Shown here piece by piece: positions 1 to 5,953 of a stretch of 12,037 bases of DNA (position 1 is the first letter of the stretch; each line of letters starts with the position of its first letter). Source of the stretch: Nitrosotalea sp. (GTDB lineage Archaea > Thermoproteota > Nitrososphaeria > Nitrososphaerales > Nitrosopumilaceae); NCBI GenBank assembly GCA_031296345.1, contig JARLFW010000115.1:1-12037 (forward strand), read 5' to 3'. A model generated the notes under the pieces. That model was not told the DNA's origin. It saw nothing but the letters and a program-made list of their open reading frames with translations, and did no database searches. The position numbers and the translations under genes are program-made.

Positions 1-1
1 A

Positions 2-523
2 TTCTTGCTCACCATAGCTGCCTTGGTAAATGCCGCAATCTTACTAATGGATGCGGTTGCATTCAATCCTCACAATTCTCAAATTGCATCAATTGCTGAA
101 GCTTACAAAACACTTGTGCCTTTGTTCGGAGCAACTGCCGGATTAGTTTTTGTGATTACTTTGCTCTCGTCAGGTATTGCCTCATCTGCTGCAGGAACAT
201 TAGCAGGTCAAATAATAATGGAGGGATTTTTGGGGAAAAAAGTCAATGTATGGTTACGAAGAATAATTACAAGATTTGTAAATGTAATTCCAACTACTAT
301 TGCAATACTACTTGGTTTTGATCCTTTGCACATACTGATCTACAGTCAATTCCTCCTCAGCATGATGATACCAATTGCAGTAATACCAGTTGTCATACTT
401 ACAATGAATAAAAAATTAATGGGAGTTTTTGTCAATAGAAAAATCACAACAATAATTGCATGCCTTTTTGTTGGAATAGTTTTGGTATTCAATATTCTGT
501 CACTTATCAGTCCATCATCATAG
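2..523 (+). CDS. NRAMP-family divalent metal transporter, C-terminal part (cut by left edge)
   Basis: This is the C-terminal 173 codons of an integral membrane transporter; the frame is open to the left edge, so the start lies outside the window. The visible part has about four to five hydrophobic helices. Between the second and third lies the loop with GQIIMEGFL and WLRRIITRFVNVIPT, which is typical of NRAMP/MntH proton-coupled Mn2+/Fe2+ importers (from family knowledge). The metal-binding helices 1 and 6 would lie upstream and are not visible, so metal specificity cannot be read. The TTG near base 5 is internal, not a start. The gene converges on ilvA with only 19 bp of A/T-rich sequence between the two stop codons. 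I am sure of the family and unsure of the metal. Confidence 0.85.
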   Translation, partial: FLLTIAALVNAAILLMDAVAFNPHNSQIASIAEAYKTLVPLFGATAGLVFVITLLSSGIASSAAGTLAGQIIMEGFLGKKVNVWLRRIITRFVNVIPTTIAILLGFDPLHILIYSQFLLSMMIPIAVIPVVILTMNKKLMGVFVNRKITTIIACLFVGIVLVFNILSLISPSS

Positions 524-542
524 AATAATTTTAAAAATAAAA

Positions 543-1763
543 TTATGTGACTACTTTAAACTGGATATTTTTCTTTTTGAGGAATGCAACGAGTTGCTCT
601 GCGTGTTCCTGGCCTTGCGTCTCCAAACTCAGTGTTACCCCAGCTGTTCCTGCAGGAATGCTTGAAGATAACCTATCATGGATTACATCTACAATATTTA
701 CACTAAGAGAAGATATCTGGTCTACAACTTCCTTTAGTGCCCCTGGTTTGTCTGTCAAAAGTATGAATATCTTGACCATTCTTCCCATCTCGGTGAGGCC
801 TTTAGCTACGATTTGGCCTAGCAGATACATATCCACGTTTCCTCCTGACAATATTGGAACAACTTTTTTGCCCTTGGAAGGTTTTTTGTCAAGCAGATAT
901 GCAAGCCCTACAGCACCAGCAGGTTCTACAACCATCTTGGCTCGTTCCATTAACAGAAACATTGCCTTTACAATTGCAGAATCATCTACTAGAACAATGT
1001 CGTCAATTAATTCATTTATGATTTTAAATGTAGATTGACCTGGTGTCTTGACAGATATGCCATCTGCGATTGTCCTATGACCTGAAACTGATTGTAATTT
1101 TCCTGTATCAAATGATTTTTTCATTGCAGGAAATCCAGATGATTGTACTCCTATCACTTTGACCTTTGGGTTTTTTGCTTTTACTGCGATTAGAACTCCT
1201 GCAGCAAGTCCACCTCCACCTATTGGAACATAAATTTCATCAACGTCGGGAAGATCTTGGATTATTTCTAGTCCGATTACTCCCTGAGCTGCAATTACAG
1301 TTTCATCATCAAATGCATGGACCATTGTTGCGCCAGTTTTTTTTGCAATCTCGGTTGCCTTGGCAGACGACTCGTCATATATGGCGCCCTCCAAGATTAC
1401 TTTAGCACCGTATGATCTGGTTGCTGAAACTTTGGCAGGTGATGCAGTTACAGGCATTACTATGGTGCATGGGATTTTTTCAAGTGCAGACGCATATGCA
1501 ACTCCTTGAGCATGATTTCCTGCGGAAGCCGCAATCACTCCTTTTTTCTTTTCTTCTTTTGATAAACTTGCAATCTTTGCATAAGCTCCTCTTACCTTAA
1601 ACGAACCAGTCTTTTGCAGACATTCAGATTTTAGATAAACCTTGGAACCTGTCATAATACTAAACGAGTACGAACTCTCAAGTGGAGTTCTACGAATTAC
1701 GTTTTTCTGAATTTTTTGTGATCGTAGTATATCATCAAAAGTGACGTTCAACAGAATTTTCAA
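543..1763 (-). CDS. ilvA: Threonine ammonia-lyase (threonine dehydratase) with C-terminal ACT domain
   Basis: This PLP enzyme deaminates L-threonine to 2-oxobutanoate, the first step towards isoleucine, or acts catabolically on Thr/Ser. The 406-residue frame carries the PLP-lysine motif KTGSFKVRG (Lys56), the AGNHAQG segment (about 81-87), the glycine loop GGGGL (182-186) that holds the PLP phosphate, and SGGN (307-310). Residues about 331-404 look like a single ACT domain, which usually binds an allosteric amino acid; catalytic-type TdcB proteins often lack it or have a shorter form. The start is doubtful. The listed one is TTG at 1763; another TTG lies at 1751, and the frame has no ATG before an upstream TAG. 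A separate 26-codon ATG frame (1735-1815) overlaps the start and may be a leader ORF. A serine racemase/dehydratase role cannot be excluded. Confidence 0.92.
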   Translation of the reverse strand: MKILLNVTFDDILRSQKIQKNVIRRTPLESSYSFSIMTGSKVYLKSECLQKTGSFKVRGAYAKIASLSKEEKKKGVIAASAGNHAQGVAYASALEKIPCTIVMPVTASPAKVSATRSYGAKVILEGAIYDESSAKATEIAKKTGATMVHAFDDETVIAAQGVIGLEIIQDLPDVDEIYVPIGGGGLAAGVLIAVKAKNPKVKVIGVQSSGFPAMKKSFDTGKLQSVSGHRTIADGISVKTPGQSTFKIINELIDDIVLVDDSAIVKAMFLLMERAKMVVEPAGAVGLAYLLDKKPSKGKKVVPILSGGNVDMYLLGQIVAKGLTEMGRMVKIFILLTDKPGALKEVVDQISSLSVNIVDVIHDRLSSSIPAGTAGVTLSLETQGQEHAEQLVAFLKKKNIQFKVVT

Positions 1764-1815
1764 CCAATCTCGGTATATTTGGCTTGTTGAATACTATTGC
1801 TCCAAAATGTGTCAT
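1735..1815 (-). other. Possible 26-codon leader ORF overlapping the ilvA start
   Basis: ATG at 1815 opens a frame of 26 residues that ends in TGA at 1735-1737, about 28 nt inside ilvA and in another frame. A TATA-like TTAAAATA (minus strand, 1837-1844) is centred about 25 nt before this ATG, so a leaderless transcript would begin right at this codon rather than at the ilvA TTG. The peptide begins MTHFGAIVFNKPNIPRL and holds several Ile/Val/Leu residues, as would suit translational coupling or attenuation of an isoleucine-pathway gene. It could equally be chance, or mark a frameshift in the 5' end of ilvA. Confidence 0.3.
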
Positions 1816-1824
1816 GTATTTTTG

Positions 1825-1844
1825 ATAACAAAATGTTATTTTAA
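1825..1844 (-). promoter_or_regulatory. ilvA promoter: TATA-like box overlapped by a 15-bp palindrome
   Basis: On the minus strand TTAAAATA (1837-1844) is a plausible archaeal TATA box. Immediately downstream and partly overlapping is the perfect inverted repeat ATAACA-AAA-TGTTAT (1825-1839). A palindrome between TATA box and expected start site is where an archaeal Lrp-type repressor would block the polymerase (inference). Two stand-alone Lrp-type ligand domains lie elsewhere in the window, but they have no DNA-binding part. Confidence 0.4.
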
Positions 1845-1902
1845 GCAAAAAATGCAAAATTTGTTCCTAGTTTAATAAGATTTTCAACGATCAGGAAAGG
1901 GC

Positions 1903-1912
1903 TAAATAATAT
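1903..1912 (+). promoter_or_regulatory. TATA-like box for the structured RNA
   Basis: TAAATAATAT is centred about 27 nt upstream of base 1934, exactly where the long hairpin begins. This is the normal archaeal TATA-to-start distance and supports independent plus-strand transcription of the RNA. Confidence 0.45.
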
Positions 1913-1933
1913 CAGGATTAGAACACAGATCTA

Positions 1934-2010
1934 AGTCAAGGGGTACACTGTGTCACCTGGCGTCAACTCCCCAAACTCTGGCGTCGATGATACAGTCCAG
2001 CCCCTTGGCT
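1934..2010 (+). ncRNA. Candidate structured small RNA (long three-segment hairpin)
   Basis: These 77 nt fold by hand into one long hairpin. The basal stem is 10 bp (1934-1943 with 2001-2010, AGTCAAGGGG/CCCCTTGGCT, one U-G). It is followed by a 3/4-nt internal loop, a 9-bp stem (1947-1955 with 1988-1996, one G-U), a small 2/1-nt loop, and an 8-bp apical stem (1958-1965 with 1979-1986, three wobble pairs). A 13-nt loop containing CCCC closes it. All five wobbles are G-U on the plus strand and would be A-C mismatches on the minus strand, so the RNA should be read on the plus strand. A TATA-like box sits about 27 nt upstream. T-runs at 2023-2026 and 2050-2064 could end the transcript. There is no tRNA T-loop, no box C/D pair and no recognised riboswitch core. 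An H/ACA-like guide or a thaumarchaeal-specific sRNA is possible. The rest of the 1764-2054 gap holds only the ilvA promoter region. Confidence 0.6.
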
Positions 2011-2054
2011 AAATTATGCTACTTTTAAAAAATACAACGATATAAACAATTTTT

Positions 2055-2915
2055 TTATTTTTTTAGAACTTTTACGGCGTTATCCATCAACACAAGCAAG
2101 TTTGTCTTGGTCTGCTCTGATATTCTGTACAAATTTATGTTTCCCTGTCGTATGTTGTTTTTTAGATACTCTAAATTAAAGTTGCAAAGACATCCTTCTT
2201 CTGCTGCGATCATTCTGTTCTCATCAATCATAACAGATGTGGTATGATATATTTCAATTAACATATTATCAAGCTCTCCAAATAATCTATCTCTGTTTGA
2301 AACAAGTTTTGTGTGTTCTGCATGTGATACTTCGATTGATTGAATAATATCCTGTGTTATGTCTTCGCGATTAAATAACACTTCAAATAATTTTTGGTCA
2401 TCCATTTCCTGATACCCTTTCTGTTTGAGTGTTTCCTCAATTATCTTGTCATTTTCAGGACCTACTTTTACCTGAAGCTTTGCAATCATGTCAGAAATAT
2501 CTGAGAGTTCTTTTTGGATCTCAATTACTCGGTGGTCAAGTTTATAGAACAACAATGCATGATATTGCAATGACATGTGTCCTGAAAGAAGATAGTTTCC
2601 CTCTTTTATCTCAAATTTTATAAAACTTCTTCGAAGATCTTTCTCTGCAGTTGCAGAAACGCCCTGATTGTCCCATCCTGGGAATTCATTGAGAAATTCA
2701 TCAAAGAACTTTCTAACTTGTGCAGGATCAAATGATTCTTGGTCTGTTACTGTACCATCCCCCAGCATTACCTTTAGAGGAACTTTTTTTGTAAGATTTG
2801 CAATATGTTCTTGAAATAAAGTACGCGCAGTTTCTGCCTTGTCACTCATTGATTTTATAAAAGGATCAGGATTGCTTGTGGGAATTTGCACTAATTGACT
2901 ATGAAAAACATCCAC
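2055..2915 (-). CDS. Conserved-looking protein of unknown function, helical
   Basis: A 286-residue soluble protein that I do not recognise. No signal peptide or membrane segment is visible. Residues about 125-150 (HRVIEIQKELSDISDMIAK) and 195-225 have the heptad-like, charged character of coiled coils. The last third carries a CxC pair (EEGCLCNF) and ends in a long helix. The listed start is GTG at 2915, close behind a TATA-like box; ATG at 2849 (MSDKAETARTL) is an equally good start and would give 264 residues. It is divergent from the zinc-ribbon/cyclase pair, and the palindromic box at 2931-2940 could serve both directions. Acidic and basic residues are mixed evenly, as in cytoplasmic helical scaffold proteins; that comparison is not a function call. 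Confidence 0.8.
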   Translation of the reverse strand: MDVFHSQLVQIPTSNPDPFIKSMSDKAETARTLFQEHIANLTKKVPLKVMLGDGTVTDQESFDPAQVRKFFDEFLNEFPGWDNQGVSATAEKDLRRSFIKFEIKEGNYLLSGHMSLQYHALLFYKLDHRVIEIQKELSDISDMIAKLQVKVGPENDKIIEETLKQKGYQEMDDQKLFEVLFNREDITQDIIQSIEVSHAEHTKLVSNRDRLFGELDNMLIEIYHTTSVMIDENRMIAAEEGCLCNFNLEYLKNNIRQGNINLYRISEQTKTNLLVLMDNAVKVLKK

Positions 2916-2930
2916 ATAAAATCGATAGGT

Positions 2931-2940
2931 AATTTAAATA
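2931..2940. promoter_or_regulatory. Shared palindromic TATA-like box between divergent genes
   Basis: AATTTAAATA contains the self-complementary core ATTTAAAT, so it reads as a TATA box on both strands. It lies about 20-26 bp from the minus-strand gene start and about 40 bp before the plus-strand zinc-ribbon ATG at 2976. A single box could serve both transcripts, or the plus transcript could have a short leader from about 2962. Confidence 0.4.
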
Positions 2941-2975
2941 TGCAATAAAGCCAGTTTCATCACGGTAGCAAGAAA

Positions 2976-3107
2976 ATGGCAAAACCCTCCTTTAAGAAGA
3001 TAGTATGCTGGAACTGCGATGTAGAAATCATACAATACTTTGATATAAAATACAAAGGAGAAAGAGGAGTATGTCCCGTATGCGGAGTCAATTTCCCATT
3101 AGAGTGA
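2976..3107 (+). CDS. Small zinc-ribbon protein (43 aa)
   Basis: ATG at 2976 opens a 43-residue frame ending in TGA at 3105. It has two Cys pairs, CWNC (residues 11-14) and CPVC (33-36), with 18 residues between, which is the layout of a rubredoxin-like or zinc-ribbon knuckle pair binding one Zn2+. The stop lies only 6 bp before the ATG of the cyclase gene, so the two are very likely co-transcribed and perhaps translationally coupled. The N-terminus is basic. Too small to assign; it may be a nucleic-acid-binding or protein-partner ribbon. Confidence 0.75.
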   Translation: MAKPSFKKIVCWNCDVEIIQYFDIKYKGERGVCPVCGVNFPLE

Positions 3108-3113
3108 GCAATA

Positions 3114-3905
3114 ATGAGTGAAAATACTGAAGATCCATCAAAAGATACTCCCACAAAGAGCTTTGTAGATATGATACTAGGTGGTGGCAAGTCTGGCACC
3201 TTGGATTCTGAGAGCCTCATCAAAGAGACACAGAAAAGAGTATGGAGTTCACTTAAGAAAGGATACGAGTATGACTATTCAGTAGACGAATCTGACACGT
3301 TTCTACGTAATCACGTATCACAGAAAATACACATGATAGTCATGTTCGTAGATCTTGTTGGTTCAACCGATATGGCGTTACAACTTCCACCAGAAAAACT
3401 TGGAATCATAATAAGTTCATTCTCACAAGAGATGCGTTCAGTCATACGTCACCATGGAGGTTATGTCTTAAAGTATGTGGGTGATGCAGTGATAGGATAT
3501 TTCGTTGCAGAGGAAGGCACTCTAGTGATGGCAGATAGCGCAGTAAACTGCGCAAAGACCATGATTGACGTAATTGAAAGAGGAATAAATCCAATTCTTA
3601 GTGAATATGATTATCCAGAATTGCGTGTAAAGATAGGGATGGACTTTGGAGAGAATGTAATAGTTAGATATGGTTCTGATGAAGCAAGATCGCATGTTGA
3701 TATTTTAGGTCCTTCAGTAAGTATTGCCGCAAAGATTACTGCTCTTTCAAAACCAAATCAAATTCTGGTTGGAAATGACATATATGAAAAACTTCATCCT
3801 AAATTGAAAAATCTCTTTGAATCAGTAGAGTGGCCAGATAATAGCTGGTCTTACCAAGACAAGAAGACTGGAAAGACATATCCCGTTTATGCATTACTCC
3901 ATTAG
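3114..3905 (+). CDS. Class III adenylate/guanylate cyclase-type protein
   Basis: This 263-residue protein has a class III cyclase homology domain at about 72-225, after a Ser/Thr/Lys-rich 60-residue N-terminus with no membrane segment. The two metal aspartates are present: Asp80 in FVDLVGST and Asp124 in VLKYVGDAV. So is the Lys120/Asp196 pair (LKYVGD and HVDILG) that normally selects adenine, so ATP to cAMP is the likely reaction. The transition-state Asn and Arg of the usual VNxAAR motif read as Ser203 and Lys207 here (VSIAAK), so activity may be weak or changed. Class III enzymes act as dimers with shared sites, so a partner could supply these residues. It follows the zinc ribbon by 6 bp and ends at a hairpin/T-run terminator. 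Family certain; catalysis unproven. Confidence 0.88.
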   Translation: MSENTEDPSKDTPTKSFVDMILGGGKSGTLDSESLIKETQKRVWSSLKKGYEYDYSVDESDTFLRNHVSQKIHMIVMFVDLVGSTDMALQLPPEKLGIIISSFSQEMRSVIRHHGGYVLKYVGDAVIGYFVAEEGTLVMADSAVNCAKTMIDVIERGINPILSEYDYPELRVKIGMDFGENVIVRYGSDEARSHVDILGPSVSIAAKITALSKPNQILVGNDIYEKLHPKLKNLFESVEWPDNSWSYQDKKTGKTYPVYALLH

Positions 3906-3962
3906 ACAGTAAATCTGTCAGGGCACTCTACATGTTCATAGTGATGATCTGTAAATTTTTGG

Positions 3963-4015
3963 TCTACAATATACATTATAATTTTGTATAAATCTGTAGA
4001 ATTAATATTTTTTTT
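3963..4015 (+). terminator. Hairpin plus T8 run after the cyclase gene
   Basis: TCTACA (3963-3968) pairs with TGTAGA (3995-4000) and TATACA (3970-3975) pairs with TGTATA (3985-3990), with a 9-nt loop between. A run of eight T follows at 4008-4015. A smaller hairpin, GACAG/CTGTC (3905-3919), lies right at the cyclase stop codon. The remaining sequence to 4194 holds a TATA-like CTATATCT near 4133-4140 and the short tandem repeat TGACACT-TGACACTT (about 4117-4131), but no gene I can support. Confidence 0.5.
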
Positions 4016-4194
4016 ACATTTTAAACAATGCATTGATATTGTTTTTGACATTAAACTGCTGTCGATCGGGGCATTCTATAAGGATCAGCGATCAACGGAA
4101 TTTGATAAAAAACGACTGACACTTGACACTTTTCTATATCTAACGCGTATTTTTGTGAGTAAACATGAAATAGAGGGCAGCAAGAATTCTACTC

Positions 4195-4563
4195 ATGTGG
4201 TATTTTGATGCAAGAAGAATCATGGAAACCTTTGGGCAACCATTTGATATGGTAAATTCGCCATTTGCATTTCCAAGACTGCCACCACGTGCAAACCCTC
4301 CATTAGGAATTGCCAATGCTGGAAGAATAAAAGACCAGATAGTGCATGATTCCGACATGATGATGGGCAAACTTACAGGTTATCATACAATGTTTCAGAG
4401 ATATGCAGCAGGCTTGTTTAACATGACACCCAATGCGTTCATGCCAGGACATCCAATGCATGCAAAGATGCAACCAGTTGATACACTAAAAGAAGAAAAT
4501 GAAAGATTGCGACAAGAAAATCTTTCGTTAAAAGCAGGCCTTGATAAAGAAAAGAAAAAGTAA
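4195..4563 (+). CDS. Small protein with C-terminal leucine zipper
   Basis: 122 residues, not recognised. The first 40 residues are rich in Phe, Pro and Asn; the middle is rich in Met and His (DMMMGK, NMTPNAFMPGHPMHAKM). The last 25 residues form a charged coiled coil with leucines at 98, 105 and 112 (LKEENERLRQENLSLKAGL), as used for self-association. No membrane segment. ATG at 4195 is taken as start; ATG at 4222 is possible. A TATA-like box at about 4133-4140 would give a leader of about 30 nt. PHA-granule proteins often end in similar zippers, but the PHA synthase lies about 5.6 kb away, so that link is only a guess. Confidence 0.75.
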   Translation: MWYFDARRIMETFGQPFDMVNSPFAFPRLPPRANPPLGIANAGRIKDQIVHDSDMMMGKLTGYHTMFQRYAAGLFNMTPNAFMPGHPMHAKMQPVDTLKEENERLRQENLSLKAGLDKEKKK

Positions 4564-4571
4564 CCTCTTAC

Positions 4572-4579
4572 TTTTTAAA
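4572..4579 (+). promoter_or_regulatory. TATA-like box for the 4602 gene
   Basis: TTTTTAAA is centred about 26 nt upstream of the ATG at 4602, which predicts a leaderless transcript beginning at the start codon. Confidence 0.5.
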
Positions 4580-4601
4580 GCCTAAATGTTCTACCATAAA
4601 C

Positions 4602-4994
4602 ATGCAAAAGACACCAGATCAAAAATGGAAAGAACAGATTATTCAATATAGGAAAAAGTGTCAGAGCATTTCAGAGATATCAAAATCAATAAGATATGTT
4701 GGGTTGGTAAATGAATACGGGACTACACTTACAGGAATTTTAAGGCCGGGACTTACTACATTGTTATCCAGAGAATCTGCAAGAAATGAATTCTTTCTTG
4801 TTTCGACTTTATTAACAATGCGAAACAAGGCAAGTTCAGCCCTTGGAAAGATGGACCACGTAGTTTTCAGACATGAAAAAATCACGGTAATTGCATTTCA
4901 AAGAAAAGAAGGAATTTACTACATCTCAATAAACAAGAATACATCTCCAGATATTGTAGTTAAAATAATGTTAAAAATTAAAAAAATTATTTAG
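4602..4994 (+). CDS. Small roadblock-like protein of unknown function
   Basis: 130 residues without signal peptide or membrane helices. The pattern is two helices, then the strand-turn-strand IRYVGLVNEYGTTLTGI, a helical middle, and paired strands (VVFRHEKITVIAF, EGIYYISI) before a basic C-terminal helix. This resembles the roadblock/LC7-like or profilin-like sensing folds of which thaumarchaea hold many paralogues (family resemblance, recalled and not searched). The last codons are very Lys/Ile-rich. Its stop codon overlaps the stop of the convergent VOC gene by 3 bp (4991-4994 TTAG serves both). The start is supported by the TATA-like box 26 nt upstream. Confidence 0.78.
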   Translation: MQKTPDQKWKEQIIQYRKKCQSISEISKSIRYVGLVNEYGTTLTGILRPGLTTLLSRESARNEFFLVSTLLTMRNKASSALGKMDHVVFRHEKITVIAFQRKEGIYYISINKNTSPDIVVKIMLKIKKII

Positions 4995-5401
4995 AGTGGA
5001 GCAAATCCGTGGAAACCACGTGCTTGTTTTGCACCATCATCAAATGAGGGCTCAAATAATGACACCATGTACTTGTCTGGGTCTAACACAATACAGTTTT
5101 TGCCCGCCTTGTGTGAAATAATGTCTCTGTAAATTGGGACATTTTTTGATTTGAGTTCTTTTACTGCAGAGTCTATATCGCCTACGACAAGTCCTACAAC
5201 TATACCATTTTCAATAGATGTTCCAGTGTTAATGGCCTTGATTGCAGGATGGAGTATTACCGTTGCACCCTCTTTTGCCAATTCTACCCAATTTTCTCGG
5301 GAATTCTTAATTGGCAATCCAATTACCTCATGGTAAAATTTCAGAGATTTTTCAAGGTCTGAAACTGCGATGATTACGCTGCCAAGGTGTCTGATATTCA
5401 T
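4991..5401 (-). CDS. VOC-superfamily (glyoxalase/bleomycin-resistance-like) protein
   Basis: 136 residues from ATG at 5401, with two beta-alpha-beta-beta-beta modules typical of the vicinal-oxygen-chelate fold. The first opens with HLGSVIIAVSDLEKSLKFYHEVIGLPI, the usual signature. The second begins IVVGLVVGDIDSAVKELKSK and ends in the VSLFEP strand, whose Glu is a common metal ligand. The His usually found at the start of the second module reads as Gly here, so the metal site is atypical and the substrate unknown. A GTG 15 bases upstream would add five residues, but the TATA-like CCTTTAAC at 5425-5432 sits 27 nt before the ATG, favouring a leaderless start there. Other candidates are epimerase, dioxygenase or lyase relatives. 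Confidence 0.85.
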   Translation of the reverse strand: MNIRHLGSVIIAVSDLEKSLKFYHEVIGLPIKNSRENWVELAKEGATVILHPAIKAINTGTSIENGIVVGLVVGDIDSAVKELKSKNVPIYRDIISHKAGKNCIVLDPDKYMVSLFEPSFDDGAKQARGFHGFAPL

Positions 5402-5424
5402 ACCCCAAGTAAACACATGGAGGT

Positions 5425-5432
5425 GTTAAAGG
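5425..5432 (-). promoter_or_regulatory. TATA-like box for the VOC gene
   Basis: CCTTTAAC (minus strand) is centred about 27 nt before the ATG at 5401. It separates this gene from the RAM-domain pair just upstream, whose stop is at 5443. Confidence 0.4.
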
Positions 5433-5442
5433 ATTTTGGTAC

Positions 5443-5661
5443 CTATACTACTTGCACAAGCGTCTCTGTACGCTCAACACCGTTGATATTCTGAATCTCG
5501 GTTGCTACGTCCTTTAACTGTGACAATTCCTTTACTTCTATTAGGGCTACTGCATCAAATTGACCACTTACTGGAAAAGAGTCATAGACTGATTTTACCA
5601 TGCGGAGTCGTGCCGCTATCAATTTTTTCGGAGATTTGACTAGAACTACGGCTTTGACCAA
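5443..5661 (-). CDS. Stand-alone Lrp/AsnC ligand-binding (RAM) domain protein, second of a pair
   Basis: 72 residues corresponding to the beta-alpha-beta-beta-alpha-beta effector domain of Lrp/AsnC regulators, with no helix-turn-helix. The recognisable parts are the first strand AVVLVK, the helix RLRMVKSVYDSFPVSGQFDAVALIEV, and the closing GVERTETLVQVV, which matches the family's usual VxxxxT ending. The start is TTG at 5661, overlapping the end of the upstream RAM gene by 16 nt. It is chosen because the strong Shine-Dalgarno GGAGGT (minus strand, 5671-5676) lies 9 nt upstream and there is no in-frame ATG before residue 21. Such domains form dimers and octamers and bind amino acids, and may tune full-length Lrp proteins or enzymes (known of the family; the target here is unknown). 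Confidence 0.85.
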   Translation of the reverse strand: MVKAVVLVKSPKKLIAARLRMVKSVYDSFPVSGQFDAVALIEVKELSQLKDVATEIQNINGVERTETLVQVV

Positions 5662-5894
5662 CCCATATCTACCTCCACTTCAATCAAAGTCTCTGTTGAG
5701 ACAATTTCTTTTATTTTCTTAAAGTCTATTACAACATTATTGATCTCTTCAATCGTTCCTTGTAGTACAACTGCAATGTCTGCCCTTCCTGTTACAACCA
5801 TTATTTCTTTGACAATCTTTCTTGCTTTCTTCAGAGATGCAATTACTATGTCAACTTTGCCAGGTTTTACAGAGATTAAACAAAGAGATCGCAT
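5646..5894 (-). CDS. Stand-alone Lrp/AsnC ligand-binding (RAM) domain protein, first of a pair
   Basis: 82 residues with the same fold as the next gene: first strand SLCLISVKPGKVD, helix, then GRADIAVVLQGTIEEINNVV, ending ETLIEVEVDMGWSKP. There is no DNA-binding domain. ATG at 5894 follows a TATA-like ATAATACTTA (minus strand, 5921-5930) by about 30 nt, so the leader is very short. The two RAM genes overlap by 16 nt, so they are one transcription unit and may form a heteromer. The two proteins have clearly diverged, so the duplication is old. Confidence 0.87.
   Translation of the reverse strand: MRSLCLISVKPGKVDIVIASLKKARKIVKEIMVVTGRADIAVVLQGTIEEINNVVIDFKKIKEIVSTETLIEVEVDMGWSKP
5671..5676 (-). 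promoter_or_regulatory. Shine-Dalgarno site for the internal RAM gene
   Basis: GGAGGT read on the minus strand, 9 nt before the TTG at 5661. It supports that unusual start and shows that internal genes of operons here use Shine-Dalgarno sites while first genes appear leaderless. Confidence 0.6.
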
Positions 5895-5953
5895 GTTTCC
5901 TGTAATAGAGTAATCACGGATAAGTATTATGTTGAAAAATTATGAAATAATGC

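Noticed and set aside
547..1600. Plus-strand frames opposite ilvA
   Set aside because: They are antisense shadows of a clear threonine dehydratase with complete motifs.
3941..3947. GTGATGA, a perfect box C
   Set aside because: No CTGA box D or D' lies within the expected 50-70 nt, so a C/D guide RNA is not supported.
3984..4208. 74-residue TTG frame after the cyclase gene
   Set aside because: It begins inside the terminator hairpin, has a TTG start without a ribosome site, overlaps the 4195 gene and has no family pattern.
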